From Pseudomonadota bacterium (GTDB taxonomy: Bacteria > Desulfobacterota > Desulfobulbia > Desulfobulbales > Desulfocapsaceae), in contig JAEYNP010000017.1 in assembly GCA_023412495.1 (NCBI GenBank), positions 62,001 through 126,000 of the forward strand: DNA of 64,000 nt. Reading direction: 5' to 3'. The number at the start of each line of letters is the position of its first letter. Position 1 is the first letter of the stretch. Of this stretch, positions 9,601-17,195 are shown piece by piece. The position numbers and the translations under genes are program-made. The notes beneath the pieces are model-generated. The model had not been told where the DNA came from. It searched no databases and saw only the letters and a program-made list of their open reading frames with translations.

Positions 9601-9738
9601 GGAGAGTGACAGCTCGTACTCACCGGCCGCGGGCCGCGAATCGACGACCGGCGCAGGGGCCGCGCAGAGTTGCCGGGCCACGAGCCAGGGGACGAACAGC
9701 GCCAGCAGCGCCGGGAGGATTTTCATCAGCGACGACAT
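6640..9738 (-). CDS. Exported M1-like peptidase / ChaN-like / PDZ three-domain protein
   Basis: 1032-residue exported protein. A signal peptide (MKILPALLALFVPWLVARQL) leads to an M1-type peptidase region with zinc motif HEIVH near residue 286 and the downstream glutamate in NWAEGLTSF near 309. The GAMEN exopeptidase motif of true M1 aminopeptidases is replaced by GLGMP. From about residue 685 a ChaN-like domain follows (VYVGETHTSAADH, GMEMFPAAAQPVL, VLAGAQHTRKDSGIP); this family includes haem-binding lipoproteins and Tiki-like proteases. A PDZ domain closes the protein (about 945-1025, GKAAAAGLMEDDILAEVGG). I chose the start at 9738, preceded by AAGGA, over the open-frame ATG at 9786. Substrate and role are unknown; periplasmic protein or haem handling would fit. 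Confidence 0.88.
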   Translation of the reverse strand: MSSLMKILPALLALFVPWLVARQLCAAPAPVVDSRPAAGEYELSLSFATDKAPGELTGTARIAILPGMPLTLAFPRLTITAALLQDEEGEKTHLQPDGGVMIIPPSPGPRTLYISYTKTVADDPDNVIGQTGISLITDCYPLPDLPMRYRVTATLPKGFTAITESDTFPLPRTSPQSNTVQASFSRPAGSIHFIAGPYTLHKQQVRENLFVYSLFFPEDEGLAEEYLQAAAAYLNRYEREIGPFPYKHYVIVENLRPTGLGMPTFTLLGRTVLRLPFIKSTSLGHEIVHSWFGNAVEVDYARGNWAEGLTSFLADRAFREERGEGAADRRESITRYQSYVREQTAIPLSQFVSASHDQNMAEARRAVGYDRGALLFHELRQTIGHEAFREGLRRFYAENNGRAAGWGDLEESFAAAAGTDLSRFFAERLTRRDIPAIAAKDIEIKTENNRPALAFTLVQQTEKPYTLLVPVRLRTIAGESEAQLATEKAEQKVVIPLAHRPLEFTLDPDHDLLRRLNIGEYPPVWSRFLGSGHRLAILGREEDRELFRPLLDALGQDLAVTLGDKVTDKELAEHDLLFLGDGQPRARALFGPSAAAEGFRLDVRRNPLNPERVAVLAASGGKEETASAAGRLSHYGKYSLLAFVEGRNTIKEIQPTESGLRFVLEDLPQGGATRDLDSFSKIVEKLAEARVVYVGETHTSAADHLLQLRLVEALHRQNPRLAVGMEMFPAAAQPVLDRYTRGEETFDERSFLKESSYYEVWRYDWRYYRDIVNFAKTHKLPVIGLNLDRQVVSEVFRTGGTDSLSPEMRDALPLDRDLDMAGYTDRLTDIHAMHLEGSHGQGGISGFVQAQAIWDETMAANIVRFLETNPGYRMVVLAGAQHTRKDSGIPPRVARRLPVTQATVVNAAGDRSPLDLDLVTDYYFFASAADLPETPKIGVVLATVTRDGRSFLKISEISPHGKAAAAGLMEDDILAEVGGIEVTSMADLHFAMLDTKPGDIIGVKVRRKGDGEERTVDLQVELTLPPSSQPHP

Positions 9739-9791
9739 GACGTATCCTTCAATCTGAATAATGATAAAGCCGAAAAAAGTGCTCAAACCCG

Positions 9792-9922
9792 TGATGGACT
9801 CTGGAAAAAGTTCGATATACGAGGAGTAGTGACTGGAACGGTGCTTTGGTAGTACATATGGTACAGCGAAGCGCCGTTTCAGACCTACAAAGAAGTAGAT
9901 CGGACTTTTTACGAGTCCATCA
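9792..9922. repeat. Large palindromic intergenic element
   Basis: The outer arms TGATGGACTC (9792-9801) and GAGTCCATCA (9913-9922) are perfect complements. AAAAAGT and CGAT blocks continue the pairing inward, and a nested pair occurs inside (GAACGG near 9835 with CCGTTTC near 9875, and GTACATATGGTAC in the centre). The whole stretch could form one long hairpin of about 130 nt. It lies between divergently transcribed genes and looks like a non-autonomous mobile or REP/MITE-type element. Confidence 0.7.
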
Positions 9923-9995
9923 ATGATAATATTGCGGCTCTTGTGGATCCTTCAGCCGCGCGACTTGCCTACAAGTTAATATCGAAGTTCCTTCC

Positions 9996-11756
9996 ATGCC
10001 AAATAAATCCTGTCAAACTGCGGCCGGAATCGCTTTTCCGCGACAAGCCACAAAAGGCCATGTCAAGATAGTCGGCCTGAATGCCCGTTTTACCCATTCC
10101 TGCCTGGCTCTTTTCTATGTCCGCAACGAACTGGAGAAATATTGCCCGGAACTCTCTTCCGAGATCTGCCAGTTCACCATCAACGATAATTATTATGAGG
10201 TGGTGGTGAGGCTTTCCGCAGGGAAACCCAAATATATCTTCTTTTCGGCCGCCATCTGGAACAGCATCCTGGTCGAACGGCTCACCTGCGACCTGCGCAC
10301 CTGCCTTCCCGAATGCCGGGTGGTCATCGGCGGTCCGCAGGCGGCGGTGCTGGGGGACCGTCTGGGCAATGAAACGTGCACGGTGGTGGTGGGCGAGATC
10401 GAGGCGGTGGGGGAGAGCTTCTACCAGGATCTCCTCCAAGGCAGCCTTTGCCCCCGCTACACCGGGCGATTTTTCAAGACGGCCAACCGCACCTTTACCT
10501 ACCCCTATCGGGCAAGCGATTTCGCCGGGCCGCTGCGAAACCGGCATATCTACTACGAAAGTTCGCGGGGCTGCCCGTTCAGCTGCAGCTACTGCCTCTC
10601 CGCCACGGAAAAGGGGCTCTACCACAAGGAGCCGGGGGTGGTCGAGACGGAGCTGCGGGATATCCTCCGCCACCGGCCGAAGGTGGTGCGCTTCATCGAC
10701 CGCACTTTCAATGACCTGCCGGACCGGGCCCTGGCCATCTGGCGGTTCCTGACGGCCGAGGGCGGGGAAAGCCTCTTCCATTTCGAGATGGCCCCGGACC
10801 GCTTTACTGAGGAGATGTTTGAATTTCTTGCCACGGTGCCGCACAGCCGATTCCAGTTCGAGCTGGGCATCCAGTCCACCAACCCGGAGACGCTCGCCGC
10901 GGTGCACCGGCGGATGGACCCGGCCGAGGCCCACCGGACGGTGCGCCGGCTGGCGGAGTTCGGCAACATCCATCTCCATGTCGACTTGATCCTCGGCCTG
11001 CCTTTCGAAACCAGGGAGAGCTTTGCCCGGTCCTTTCGCGATGTCTTCGCCATGGGCGCCCATTATATCCAGATGGGATTGTTGAAGATCCTGCCGGACA
11101 CCCCGATATGCCACGGTGCCGAGGAGTACGGCTATCGCCACAGCGGCGAGCCTCCTTACGCCGTTTTTGCCAACCGCTGGCTCGATCACGAGGCCTTGAG
11201 CGACCTGTACTGGTTCTCCGAGTGCGTGGAAAAGTTCGTCAACAACCGCTATTTCGTCTCCCTCTGGCAGTACCTGCGCAGGAATGGTGAGGATGCCTTC
11301 GATTTTTTCTGTCGCCTGCTTCACCTCTGCCGGGAGCGCGGCTTCTTTCAACTTGCCGCCACCCAGGAGCTGATGTGCTCGCTTTTGGCGGAGCTGGCCG
11401 CCAGCCGAAGCGACAGGCGGCTTCTGGTCGAGCTGCTGCGCTACGACTGGCTCCGCTGCGGTTTCAGGTTTCTGCCGGAATGCCTGGCGGTGGAGGAGCC
11501 GGACGCCCAGCCGGAGAGGCTCAGGTCGGCCCTCTACCAATCACTGCCTGAAAAACTGGAGGGGGTTTACAGCCGGGCCAATCGCAACCATTTTTTCCGC
11601 AAGTCTTTTTTTCTGCGTGTATCCAAAGAATCCCTCGCCGAACTGGACCTTCCCGCCGAATCGGAAAAATCCTGCGGATCTTCTGAGCCGACGCTCTGCA
11701 TCCTGGCGGACCGGGAACATTCTCTGTATGGATTCAACAAGGTGGTGTTTTTTTGA
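9996..11756 (+). CDS. B12-binding-domain radical SAM protein (DUF4080-like C-terminus)
   Basis: 586-residue radical SAM enzyme. The N-terminal 150 residues (VKIVGLNARFTHSCLAL ... VVIGGPQAA ... VVVGEIEAVGESF) have the Rossmann-like pattern of cobalamin-binding domains. The radical SAM cluster motif CPFSCSYC follows near residue 198 in YESSRGCPFSCSYCLS, then the barrel with FQFELGIQSTNPETL and HVDLILGLPFET. The C-terminal 200 residues fit the DUF4080 region that accompanies such proteins. The reaction is unknown; relatives modify small molecules or carry out methylations. The ATG at 9996 lacks a strong ribosome binding site. It stands alone downstream of a large palindromic element. Confidence 0.88.
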   Translation: MPNKSCQTAAGIAFPRQATKGHVKIVGLNARFTHSCLALFYVRNELEKYCPELSSEICQFTINDNYYEVVVRLSAGKPKYIFFSAAIWNSILVERLTCDLRTCLPECRVVIGGPQAAVLGDRLGNETCTVVVGEIEAVGESFYQDLLQGSLCPRYTGRFFKTANRTFTYPYRASDFAGPLRNRHIYYESSRGCPFSCSYCLSATEKGLYHKEPGVVETELRDILRHRPKVVRFIDRTFNDLPDRALAIWRFLTAEGGESLFHFEMAPDRFTEEMFEFLATVPHSRFQFELGIQSTNPETLAAVHRRMDPAEAHRTVRRLAEFGNIHLHVDLILGLPFETRESFARSFRDVFAMGAHYIQMGLLKILPDTPICHGAEEYGYRHSGEPPYAVFANRWLDHEALSDLYWFSECVEKFVNNRYFVSLWQYLRRNGEDAFDFFCRLLHLCRERGFFQLAATQELMCSLLAELAASRSDRRLLVELLRYDWLRCGFRFLPECLAVEEPDAQPERLRSALYQSLPEKLEGVYSRANRNHFFRKSFFLRVSKESLAELDLPAESEKSCGSSEPTLCILADREHSLYGFNKVVFF

Positions 11757-11991
11757 TCATCGGGAAATGGAATCGGAAATGGACGGACCCGGGGCGGCCT
11801 GTGATCCTTTGCAGGGCAGGGTGTCAATATTGAAAATCGGTATCGGGATAGAAAGGGGCCGCATTTCGAACGAGTAAGGATTGGTATAATGTTATGAGAG
11901 AGGCGAAAAAATCTCGTATTGTTTTCATGCCACCCCCTCGCATCTCGATTTCGATTCCGATTTCGGTTTGAGCAAGAGCAAGGAGAATTTC

Positions 11992-13191
11992 ATGACGGTT
12001 TACAGGATAAAAAAGATAAACACCATCGCCAAAGAAGGTTTGCGATACTTTTCCAATAAATTCGTAGTCTCGGCGGACGAGACGGAGCCCGACGGCATAA
12101 TCCTGCGCAGCGCGACCCTCGATGTCGACGAGTATCCGACGCTTTTGGCCGTGGCCAGGGCCGGGGCGGGGACCAACAACATCAATGTCGCCCGGGCCAC
12201 CGAGAAGGGCATCTGCGTCTTCAACACCCCCGGCGCCAACGCCAACGCCGTGGTCGACCTGATCTTTCCGATGATCGGGGTGTGGCGGAGAAACATCTAT
12301 CGGGGCATCGAATTCTGCCGGTCTCTGGCGACCATGAATCCCGACAAGGTCAGCGCGGAAATCGAATCCCGGAAAAGCGCATTCAAGGGCGAGGAGATTG
12401 CCGGCAAGACGCTGGCGGTGATCGGCCTCGGCCAGATCGGCGTCAGGCTGGCCAACGGCGGGATCTTCCGCCACATGAAGGTCAACGGCTTCGATCCGGC
12501 GCCGGCGCTCGCCAATATTCATCAGCTCTCGCCGGAGGTGAGGATCCACCGGTCGCTCAATGACGCCGTGGGCGATGCCGACATTGTGAGCCTCCATCTG
12601 CCTTTGAACGACTCCACCCGCAACCTGGTCAATCGGGAGTTCATTGCGAGGATGAAGAAAGGGGCCTTGCTGGTCAATTATTCCCGCGGGCCGATCGTCG
12701 ATGAGCAGGCGGTGATCGAGGCCCTCGACAGCGGCTATATGGAGGCTTATCTCTGCGACTTCCCGACGCCTGCTCTGGTGCGGAACCCCAAAGTGCTGGC
12801 TACCCCCCATCTCGGGGCCTCGACCTCCGAGTCGGAGGAAAACTGCGCGACGATGGCGGTGAACGAGCTCTCCAACTATCTGAAATACGGCAATGTAGTG
12901 CACAGCGTCAATTTCCCCAATATCGAATCGACGCCGTCCGACCGGATTCATTCCCGGCTGATCGTCATCAACCGTGACGTGCCCGGCATGATTGCTTTCG
13001 TTTCCAACACCTTCGGCAGCCATGGCATCAACATTGCCAGTTATTTGAACCAGTCGAACGGCACGGTCGGCTACAACATCATCGACGTGGAGTGCGCCAT
13101 TGCTGAGGATGTTGTCGAAAAAATAAAGAAAAATTCAGATGTTATTCGCACGAGAGTGATTCCTCTGAAGGAGAAGGGCAAGGACCTGTAA
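11992..13191 (+). CDS. serA: D-3-phosphoglycerate dehydrogenase, short ACT-containing form
   Basis: Oxidises 3-phosphoglycerate to 3-phosphohydroxypyruvate with NAD, the first step of serine synthesis. 399 residues: substrate-binding halves flank the nucleotide fold with VIGLGQIGVRLAN; the catalytic region shows LVNYSRGPIVDEQAV and ATPHLGASTSESEENC; a C-terminal ACT domain (VINRDVPGMIAFVSNTFGSHG) probably senses serine. It lacks the extra intervening domain of long-form SerA. The frame opens at a TTG at 11968, but ATG 11992 has AGGAG nine bases ahead and fits better. A TATAAT-like box lies near 11886 upstream; no partner gene is adjacent. Confidence 0.93.
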   Translation: MTVYRIKKINTIAKEGLRYFSNKFVVSADETEPDGIILRSATLDVDEYPTLLAVARAGAGTNNINVARATEKGICVFNTPGANANAVVDLIFPMIGVWRRNIYRGIEFCRSLATMNPDKVSAEIESRKSAFKGEEIAGKTLAVIGLGQIGVRLANGGIFRHMKVNGFDPAPALANIHQLSPEVRIHRSLNDAVGDADIVSLHLPLNDSTRNLVNREFIARMKKGALLVNYSRGPIVDEQAVIEALDSGYMEAYLCDFPTPALVRNPKVLATPHLGASTSESEENCATMAVNELSNYLKYGNVVHSVNFPNIESTPSDRIHSRLIVINRDVPGMIAFVSNTFGSHGINIASYLNQSNGTVGYNIIDVECAIAEDVVEKIKKNSDVIRTRVIPLKEKGKDL

Positions 13192-13364
13192 TGGAATCGG
13201 AAAGGCGTTGCCTCGTCGTCGCGCCAGGGGTTGATGCTTTTTGTACCACAAAGGGAAGAAGGTATAAATTCTTGTACGGAAAAGCCGGCCCGAGATACAG
13301 AGTTTCTCCTGCCCCTTAAAGATAACTCTTTGTAATTACTTTTCTTAGCTGAATTTGACACGTG

Positions 13365-13380
13365 TGGCACAGATTATGCT
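13365..13380 (+). promoter_or_regulatory. Candidate sigma-54 promoter
   Basis: TGGCAC-AGATT-ATGCT matches the TGGCAC-N5-TTGCW consensus at all but one position, with the diagnostic GG-N10-GC spacing. It would start transcription near 13392, ahead of the DUF362 gene. The stem-loop at 13421 would then lie in its leader. No activator gene is next to it, so this remains a candidate only. Confidence 0.35.
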
Positions 13381-13420
13381 ATATCCATTATGCTTTATCT
13401 CTTCTCTCTTTTCTCCTGGG

Positions 13421-13460
13421 AAAAACCGGACCCACCTGCTAGGGTCCGGTTTTTCTTTTT
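13421..13460 (+). terminator. Intrinsic terminator between serA and the DUF362 gene
   Basis: AAAAACCGGACCC (13421-13433) and GGGTCCGGTTTTT (13442-13454) form a perfect 13-bp stem with an 8-nt loop, followed by CTTTTT. It ends the serA transcript and, being symmetrical, could also act on the other strand. The rest of the 13192-13497 gap holds only the sigma-54 candidate. Confidence 0.9.
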
Positions 13461-13497
13461 CGCCCACCTGGAATTCCGTAAACCAGTCCCCCGTCCT

Positions 13498-14427
13498 ATG
13501 AACCGCCCTGCCCCTGCCGTGACGTTGCACCGGTGCGTGGGCTATGCGCCCCGCGAGGTCGAGGCTGGGATCGATTCGGCCATGGCCGGTTTGGCACCCG
13601 GCAATCTGCGTGGCCAGACCATCCTCCTGAAGCCGAATCTCATCGGCAGCGGGGCGGCTCTTGCCTGCACTCATCCACGGTTCGTCGCCGCGGTCGCCTC
13701 TTGGCTTCTCGATCATGGCGCGCGGGTTCTCCTCGGCGATTCCCCGGCCTTCGGCAGCGCCGCCCGGGTCTGTGAAAAGCAGGGCATTACCCGGCTGCTC
13801 GCGTCGATGGACGTCCGGCTGGTGGAATTTTGCACCCCGGTGCGAAAACGGCTGCACGGCGGGGTGACCGTGACAGTGGCGGCGGAGGCCCTGGAGTGCG
13901 ATCTGCTGGTCGGCCTGCCCAAGGTCAAGGCCCACAACCAGATGTATGTGACCCTGGCCGTGAAAAACCTCTTCGGCGTGGTGGTCGGGGTCAACAAGGC
14001 CATGATGCACATGGTCCACGGCCGCGGCCATCGCCATTTCGCCGGCATTCTCCTCGAACTCCTCGATATCCTCCCGCCGCAGTTGCATATTTCCGACGGG
14101 ATTCTCGCCATGCACGTCTCCGGCCCCCTTGACGGCCGCCCCCTCCCACTCTACTGTATCGCCGCGGCAACGTCCCCGGTGGCGATGGATACCGCCCTGC
14201 TCCAGGCCCTTGAGCTTGACCCCCGGTCGAGTCCGCTCTGGCTGGAGGCGGCGGCGCGCGACCTCGCCGGCAGCGATCATGCTTCGATCCGCTATACGAG
14301 CCTTTTACCGGAGGATTTTTGGGGTTCCGGCTTTATTGCCCCGATGCATCTCAACCCGGTTCGCTTCAACCCTTTCCGCTTCCTGCGGGGGATGATGAGA
14401 AGGGCCATGCTGAGGCTCGGTTTTTGA
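13498..14427 (+). CDS. DUF362 domain protein
   Basis: 309-residue protein of the DUF362 family. It shows the characteristic ILLKPNLIGSG, LLGDSPAFGSA, LVGLPKVKAHNQMYVTLA and KNLFGVVVGVNK blocks. No 4Fe-4S ferredoxin cysteines follow, although many DUF362 proteins carry them, so this is the cluster-free form. The biochemical function of the family is not established; some members are annotated as iron-sulfur or tRNA-related proteins. The frame is open from 13390, but that would run through a perfect terminator, so I use ATG 13498. It is on the same strand as fabL but separated by palindromic repeats. Confidence 0.8.
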   Translation: MNRPAPAVTLHRCVGYAPREVEAGIDSAMAGLAPGNLRGQTILLKPNLIGSGAALACTHPRFVAAVASWLLDHGARVLLGDSPAFGSAARVCEKQGITRLLASMDVRLVEFCTPVRKRLHGGVTVTVAAEALECDLLVGLPKVKAHNQMYVTLAVKNLFGVVVGVNKAMMHMVHGRGHRHFAGILLELLDILPPQLHISDGILAMHVSGPLDGRPLPLYCIAAATSPVAMDTALLQALELDPRSSPLWLEAAARDLAGSDHASIRYTSLLPEDFWGSGFIAPMHLNPVRFNPFRFLRGMMRRAMLRLGF

Positions 14428-14492
14428 ATCGGCACCGTCGCGCATTGGCGGTACCGGGCTGATCGGACAGATTCGCGGTTTTTGAAAGAATA

Positions 14493-14541
14493 GGACGCGG
14501 GAGCGTCCAAGGCTGCATTCCCACGCTGGAGCGTGGGAATG
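14493..14541. repeat. Double REP-like palindrome upstream of fabL
   Basis: Two hairpins stand side by side. GGACGC and GCGTCC (14493-14508) flank a short loop. CATTCCCACGC (14516-14526) and GCGTGGGAATG (14531-14541) form a perfect 11-bp stem around TGGA. The second resembles a repeat I know to be widespread between genes in many Proteobacteria. It may be a REP-type element or serve as a weak terminator for the DUF362 gene. Confidence 0.75.
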
Positions 14542-14587
14542 ATCGTGTTGTTCATTCACCGATGTTTTTGCGAAAAAGGAAATCCAC

Positions 14588-15340
14588 ATGTTTGATTTGC
14601 AGGGGAAAACAGCGCTGATAACCGGGGGATCCCGGGGGATCGGCAGGGCCATCGCCATTCGGCTTGCGGAATGTGGGGCGGATGTGGTGGTCAACTACGT
14701 GCGCCACCGGAAGGATGCCCGGGATACAGCGGACGAGGTGGAAAAACTGGGACGGAAGTGCCTTATTGTTAAAGCCAATGTCGCGGGCGCCGATGATGTC
14801 CGGGAGATGTTCGCGGAGATCGGGCAAGAATTCGGCCGCCTGGACATCCTGGTGAGCAACGCTGCCTCGGGCGTGCTCAAGCCTGCCCTGGAACTGACCG
14901 AGCGGCATTGGAACTGGGCCATGGACATCAATGCCCGAGCCCTCCTTACCCTGGTCCAGCAGGGGCTGCCGCTGATGCGGCGGGGCAGCAGGGTCATGGC
15001 CGTTTCGAGTCTCGGCTCGGTGCGCGCCATTGAGAATTACACGACGGTCGGGGCCTCGAAGGCGGCGCTCGAATCCCTCGTCCGCCATCTCGCCGTCGAA
15101 CTCGGCCCGCAGGGCATCAACGTCAACACCATCAGCGCCGGGGCTGTTGATACCGATGCCCTGAAACATTTTCCCAATCGAGACCAGATTCTCCAGGCGG
15201 CCACCGAGCGGACCCCCCTGGGCCGGTTGACGACTCCAAGGGATGTTGCTGATATCGCGCTGTTTTTATGCAGCGAACTGTCGACCATGATCCAGGGGCA
15301 GGTGATCACTGTCGACGGAGGCTACGCCATCCGAGGCTAG
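14588..15340 (+). CDS. fabL: Enoyl-ACP reductase III (FabL-type short-chain dehydrogenase)
   Basis: Reduces trans-2-enoyl-ACP in the last step of each fatty acid elongation round, using NADPH in known FabL enzymes. 250 residues with the SDR fold: nucleotide motif TGGSRGIGRAIA near the N-terminus and the catalytic Ser-Tyr-Lys set in VSSLGSVRAIENYTTVGASK. Assignment to FabL rather than a generic SDR comes from NAASGVLKPALEL, ENYTTVGASKAALE and GAVDTDALKHFPNR, which closely follow the Bacillus FabL pattern as I recall it. AAGGAAA precedes the ATG. It is monocistronic here; a palindrome pair lies upstream and a genome repeat begins directly after the stop codon. Confidence 0.85.
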   Translation: MFDLQGKTALITGGSRGIGRAIAIRLAECGADVVVNYVRHRKDARDTADEVEKLGRKCLIVKANVAGADDVREMFAEIGQEFGRLDILVSNAASGVLKPALELTERHWNWAMDINARALLTLVQQGLPLMRRGSRVMAVSSLGSVRAIENYTTVGASKAALESLVRHLAVELGPQGINVNTISAGAVDTDALKHFPNRDQILQAATERTPLGRLTTPRDVADIALFLCSELSTMIQGQVITVDGGYAIRG

Positions 15341-15431
15341 GAGCCTGTCGGATTATGCCCTTTTCCCCATCTCTTCGTTAAACTCGAAAAAATTAGCCTC
15401 GGAATATTAGGTATATGCCTCCGGTAATTTT
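15341..15431 (+). repeat. Dispersed intergenic repeat, copy 1
   Basis: Starts with GAGCCT immediately after the fabL stop codon and runs to the GGTAATTTTT block. It aligns over its length with 55781-55873, sharing CCTCGGAATATTA, TATATGCCTC and a CTTTTC.CCC.ATCTC segment. Both copies lie in intergenic sequence and point the same way. Confidence 0.7.
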
Positions 15432-15448
15432 TCTTAGTTTGCAAAGCG

Positions 15449-15514
15449 GACAGGGTAGACGGATTGGACAGAGTAGATAGCCCGCCGCCGTGTCCACTTC
15501 GATCCACTCTGTCC
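15449..15514. repeat. Intergenic word repeat (ggacagagt type)
   Basis: GGACAGGGTAGAC and GGACAGAGTAGAT are near-direct copies at about 15449-15478. GGACAGAGT (15466-15474) is exactly complementary to ACTCTGTCC (15506-15514), and another GTCCACTCT follows. It lies after the end of the minus-strand permease gene and may fold as a hairpin, but has no T-run. Confidence 0.6.
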
Positions 15515-15546
15515 ATAATGTCCACTCTATCGTCGACACATGAAAA

Positions 15547-17193
15547 TCAGCCATGCAGGCGGCGGATGCCTGCCCGGCAGACGAAAACCGCCAGCAGCAG
15601 GGAGAAAATAACCGTTCCCCCGGCCCATAGCCCCAGATAAAGCATGTCGAAATTTTCCACCGCTCCACCCCTCAGCGCCCGCCTGACCACATGGTAGGTG
15701 GGCGTGAGGCCCAACCCCAGCACCACCAATTCATACAGTACAGCGCAAAAGAGAAAGAGGATCGCCCCCGGGCCCATCGCGGCCGTGCGGTTCTCAGATT
15801 TGAAATCGGCAAAGAACGCGCCGAAGCCAAGACCCATGGCGAGTATCGTCCAGGTCATGGTCAGGGCGGCGAAGAGGGAGATCCAGCGCATCGGCCCTTC
15901 GATCTGCAGCAGGGAATTGGAGGCGACGATCAGCAGCACTGTCAGCAGGGTGAACGGCCCGAAGTAGAAGAGATACTTGTAGAGAAGATACCGCGCAAGC
16001 GACAGGGGGGCGCTGGCGATCAGGTAAAATGCGCCTTTTTCTCCGCCGATGGAGGGATAAACGAAACGGGTGGCGAGCGATGCGGCCAAAAAGCCGCAGA
16101 GCCCGATATTGGCAAAGGCGATCAGGTTGCCGATGTACATGGTCGGCATGGGCGAGCGATCGAGGGGCAGCGCCTTGAAGTTGTAGAGATAGACCACGAT
16201 CAGCGCGGCGATCATGAAGAACTGCGACCACTCGCTCGAATCCCTGGTGAATTGCCGGAGTTCCTTGCGGAAGAACCAGACCGGAGCGCTCCGCGAGCCG
16301 AGCGCGGGCCGGAAGCGGCGATGGCCGCCGAATGATTCCTGGGATTTGGAAAAGCCGTCGATGAACAGCCGGTCCATAGCGATCTCCCCGAGAAAATAGA
16401 GAACACAAGGGGTGGTCAGCAGGAGCCCGGCGAGCAGCCAGTCGAGTTCCCGGTCGAGCAGGTAATCGGCGAGGAGATCGGCCGCCCAGCCGGCCGGGAC
16501 CCAGGGTCCGGCGGGCGCGGAGATGGCGCTGAAATATTCGATGAACTGGCCGTACTGGTCAGGGTTGACCAAATCCTCCGGTCGCATCAGGCGGAATATC
16601 AGGTAGAGGAAAAGCCCGAAACAGAGGGAAAGGTAGAGGATGATGTCCTTGGTGCGCCTGGCCGGAAAGAGGTAGACGATGCAGATGGTGAGCAGGATGG
16701 CAAAGCCCGAGGCGATGAGAGCTACGGACGGCACCACGAAAAGGAGCAGGGGCCAGAAGAGGGGCCCGGCATCGAAGACCCTGTCGTATGCCCCGAACAC
16801 CGGCAGGGAAAAGATCACGCCCATCCAGGAGGTGGTGACGGTCGTAGTAAAGAAGCGCAGCTGAAAGATCTCCCGCGGGCGGATTGGTGAGGCCACCAGG
16901 ATCTCGTTGTCCTGTGACAGGAAGAAGGTGGACACGGCCGAGATCATCGAGGAGAAGATGAGCAGGGCGAAGAGAGTGATCCAGGCCATCTGCAGGATCT
17001 TGAGGCTCAAGATGATGCCCAATTCGTCCTGGCCGTGGAAGTAGCGGAGTACTTTATGGGTACCGAGATAGATGGCGGTGCAGACGACAAGGCCCAGCAG
17101 GGCGATGGCAATGGTCCGGCCGCTCGGCCTGCCTTTCGGGAAAAAGCGGTTGGCGGTGATGTGCAGCCAGGGGAGCAAGAGGCGGGGCGGCAT
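15547..17193 (-). CDS. ABC-2 type exporter permease
   Basis: 548-residue integral membrane protein with about a dozen hydrophobic segments, such as TIAIALLGLVVCTAIYLG near the start and FLFCAVLYELVVLGLGL near the end. It is the membrane half of an ABC exporter whose ATPase gene ends two bases upstream. The SQDNEILVASPIRPREIF block resembles coupling segments in putative ABC exporter permeases that move unknown substrates. The frame extends far upstream inside the ATPase gene; the ATG at 17193 gives the natural membrane-protein start. The middle loop (about residues 275-310, FSKSQESFGGHRRF) is cytoplasmic-like. The substrate is unknown. Confidence 0.85.
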   Translation of the reverse strand: MPPRLLLPWLHITANRFFPKGRPSGRTIAIALLGLVVCTAIYLGTHKVLRYFHGQDELGIILSLKILQMAWITLFALLIFSSMISAVSTFFLSQDNEILVASPIRPREIFQLRFFTTTVTTSWMGVIFSLPVFGAYDRVFDAGPLFWPLLLFVVPSVALIASGFAILLTICIVYLFPARRTKDIILYLSLCFGLFLYLIFRLMRPEDLVNPDQYGQFIEYFSAISAPAGPWVPAGWAADLLADYLLDRELDWLLAGLLLTTPCVLYFLGEIAMDRLFIDGFSKSQESFGGHRRFRPALGSRSAPVWFFRKELRQFTRDSSEWSQFFMIAALIVVYLYNFKALPLDRSPMPTMYIGNLIAFANIGLCGFLAASLATRFVYPSIGGEKGAFYLIASAPLSLARYLLYKYLFYFGPFTLLTVLLIVASNSLLQIEGPMRWISLFAALTMTWTILAMGLGFGAFFADFKSENRTAAMGPGAILFLFCAVLYELVVLGLGLTPTYHVVRRALRGGAVENFDMLYLGLWAGGTVIFSLLLAVFVCRAGIRRLHG

Positions 17194-17195
17194 GA

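Noticed and set aside
9969..11540. A 523-residue minus-strand frame opposite the radical SAM gene
   Set aside because: It is the antisense shadow of a gene with clear catalytic motifs and shows no motifs itself.
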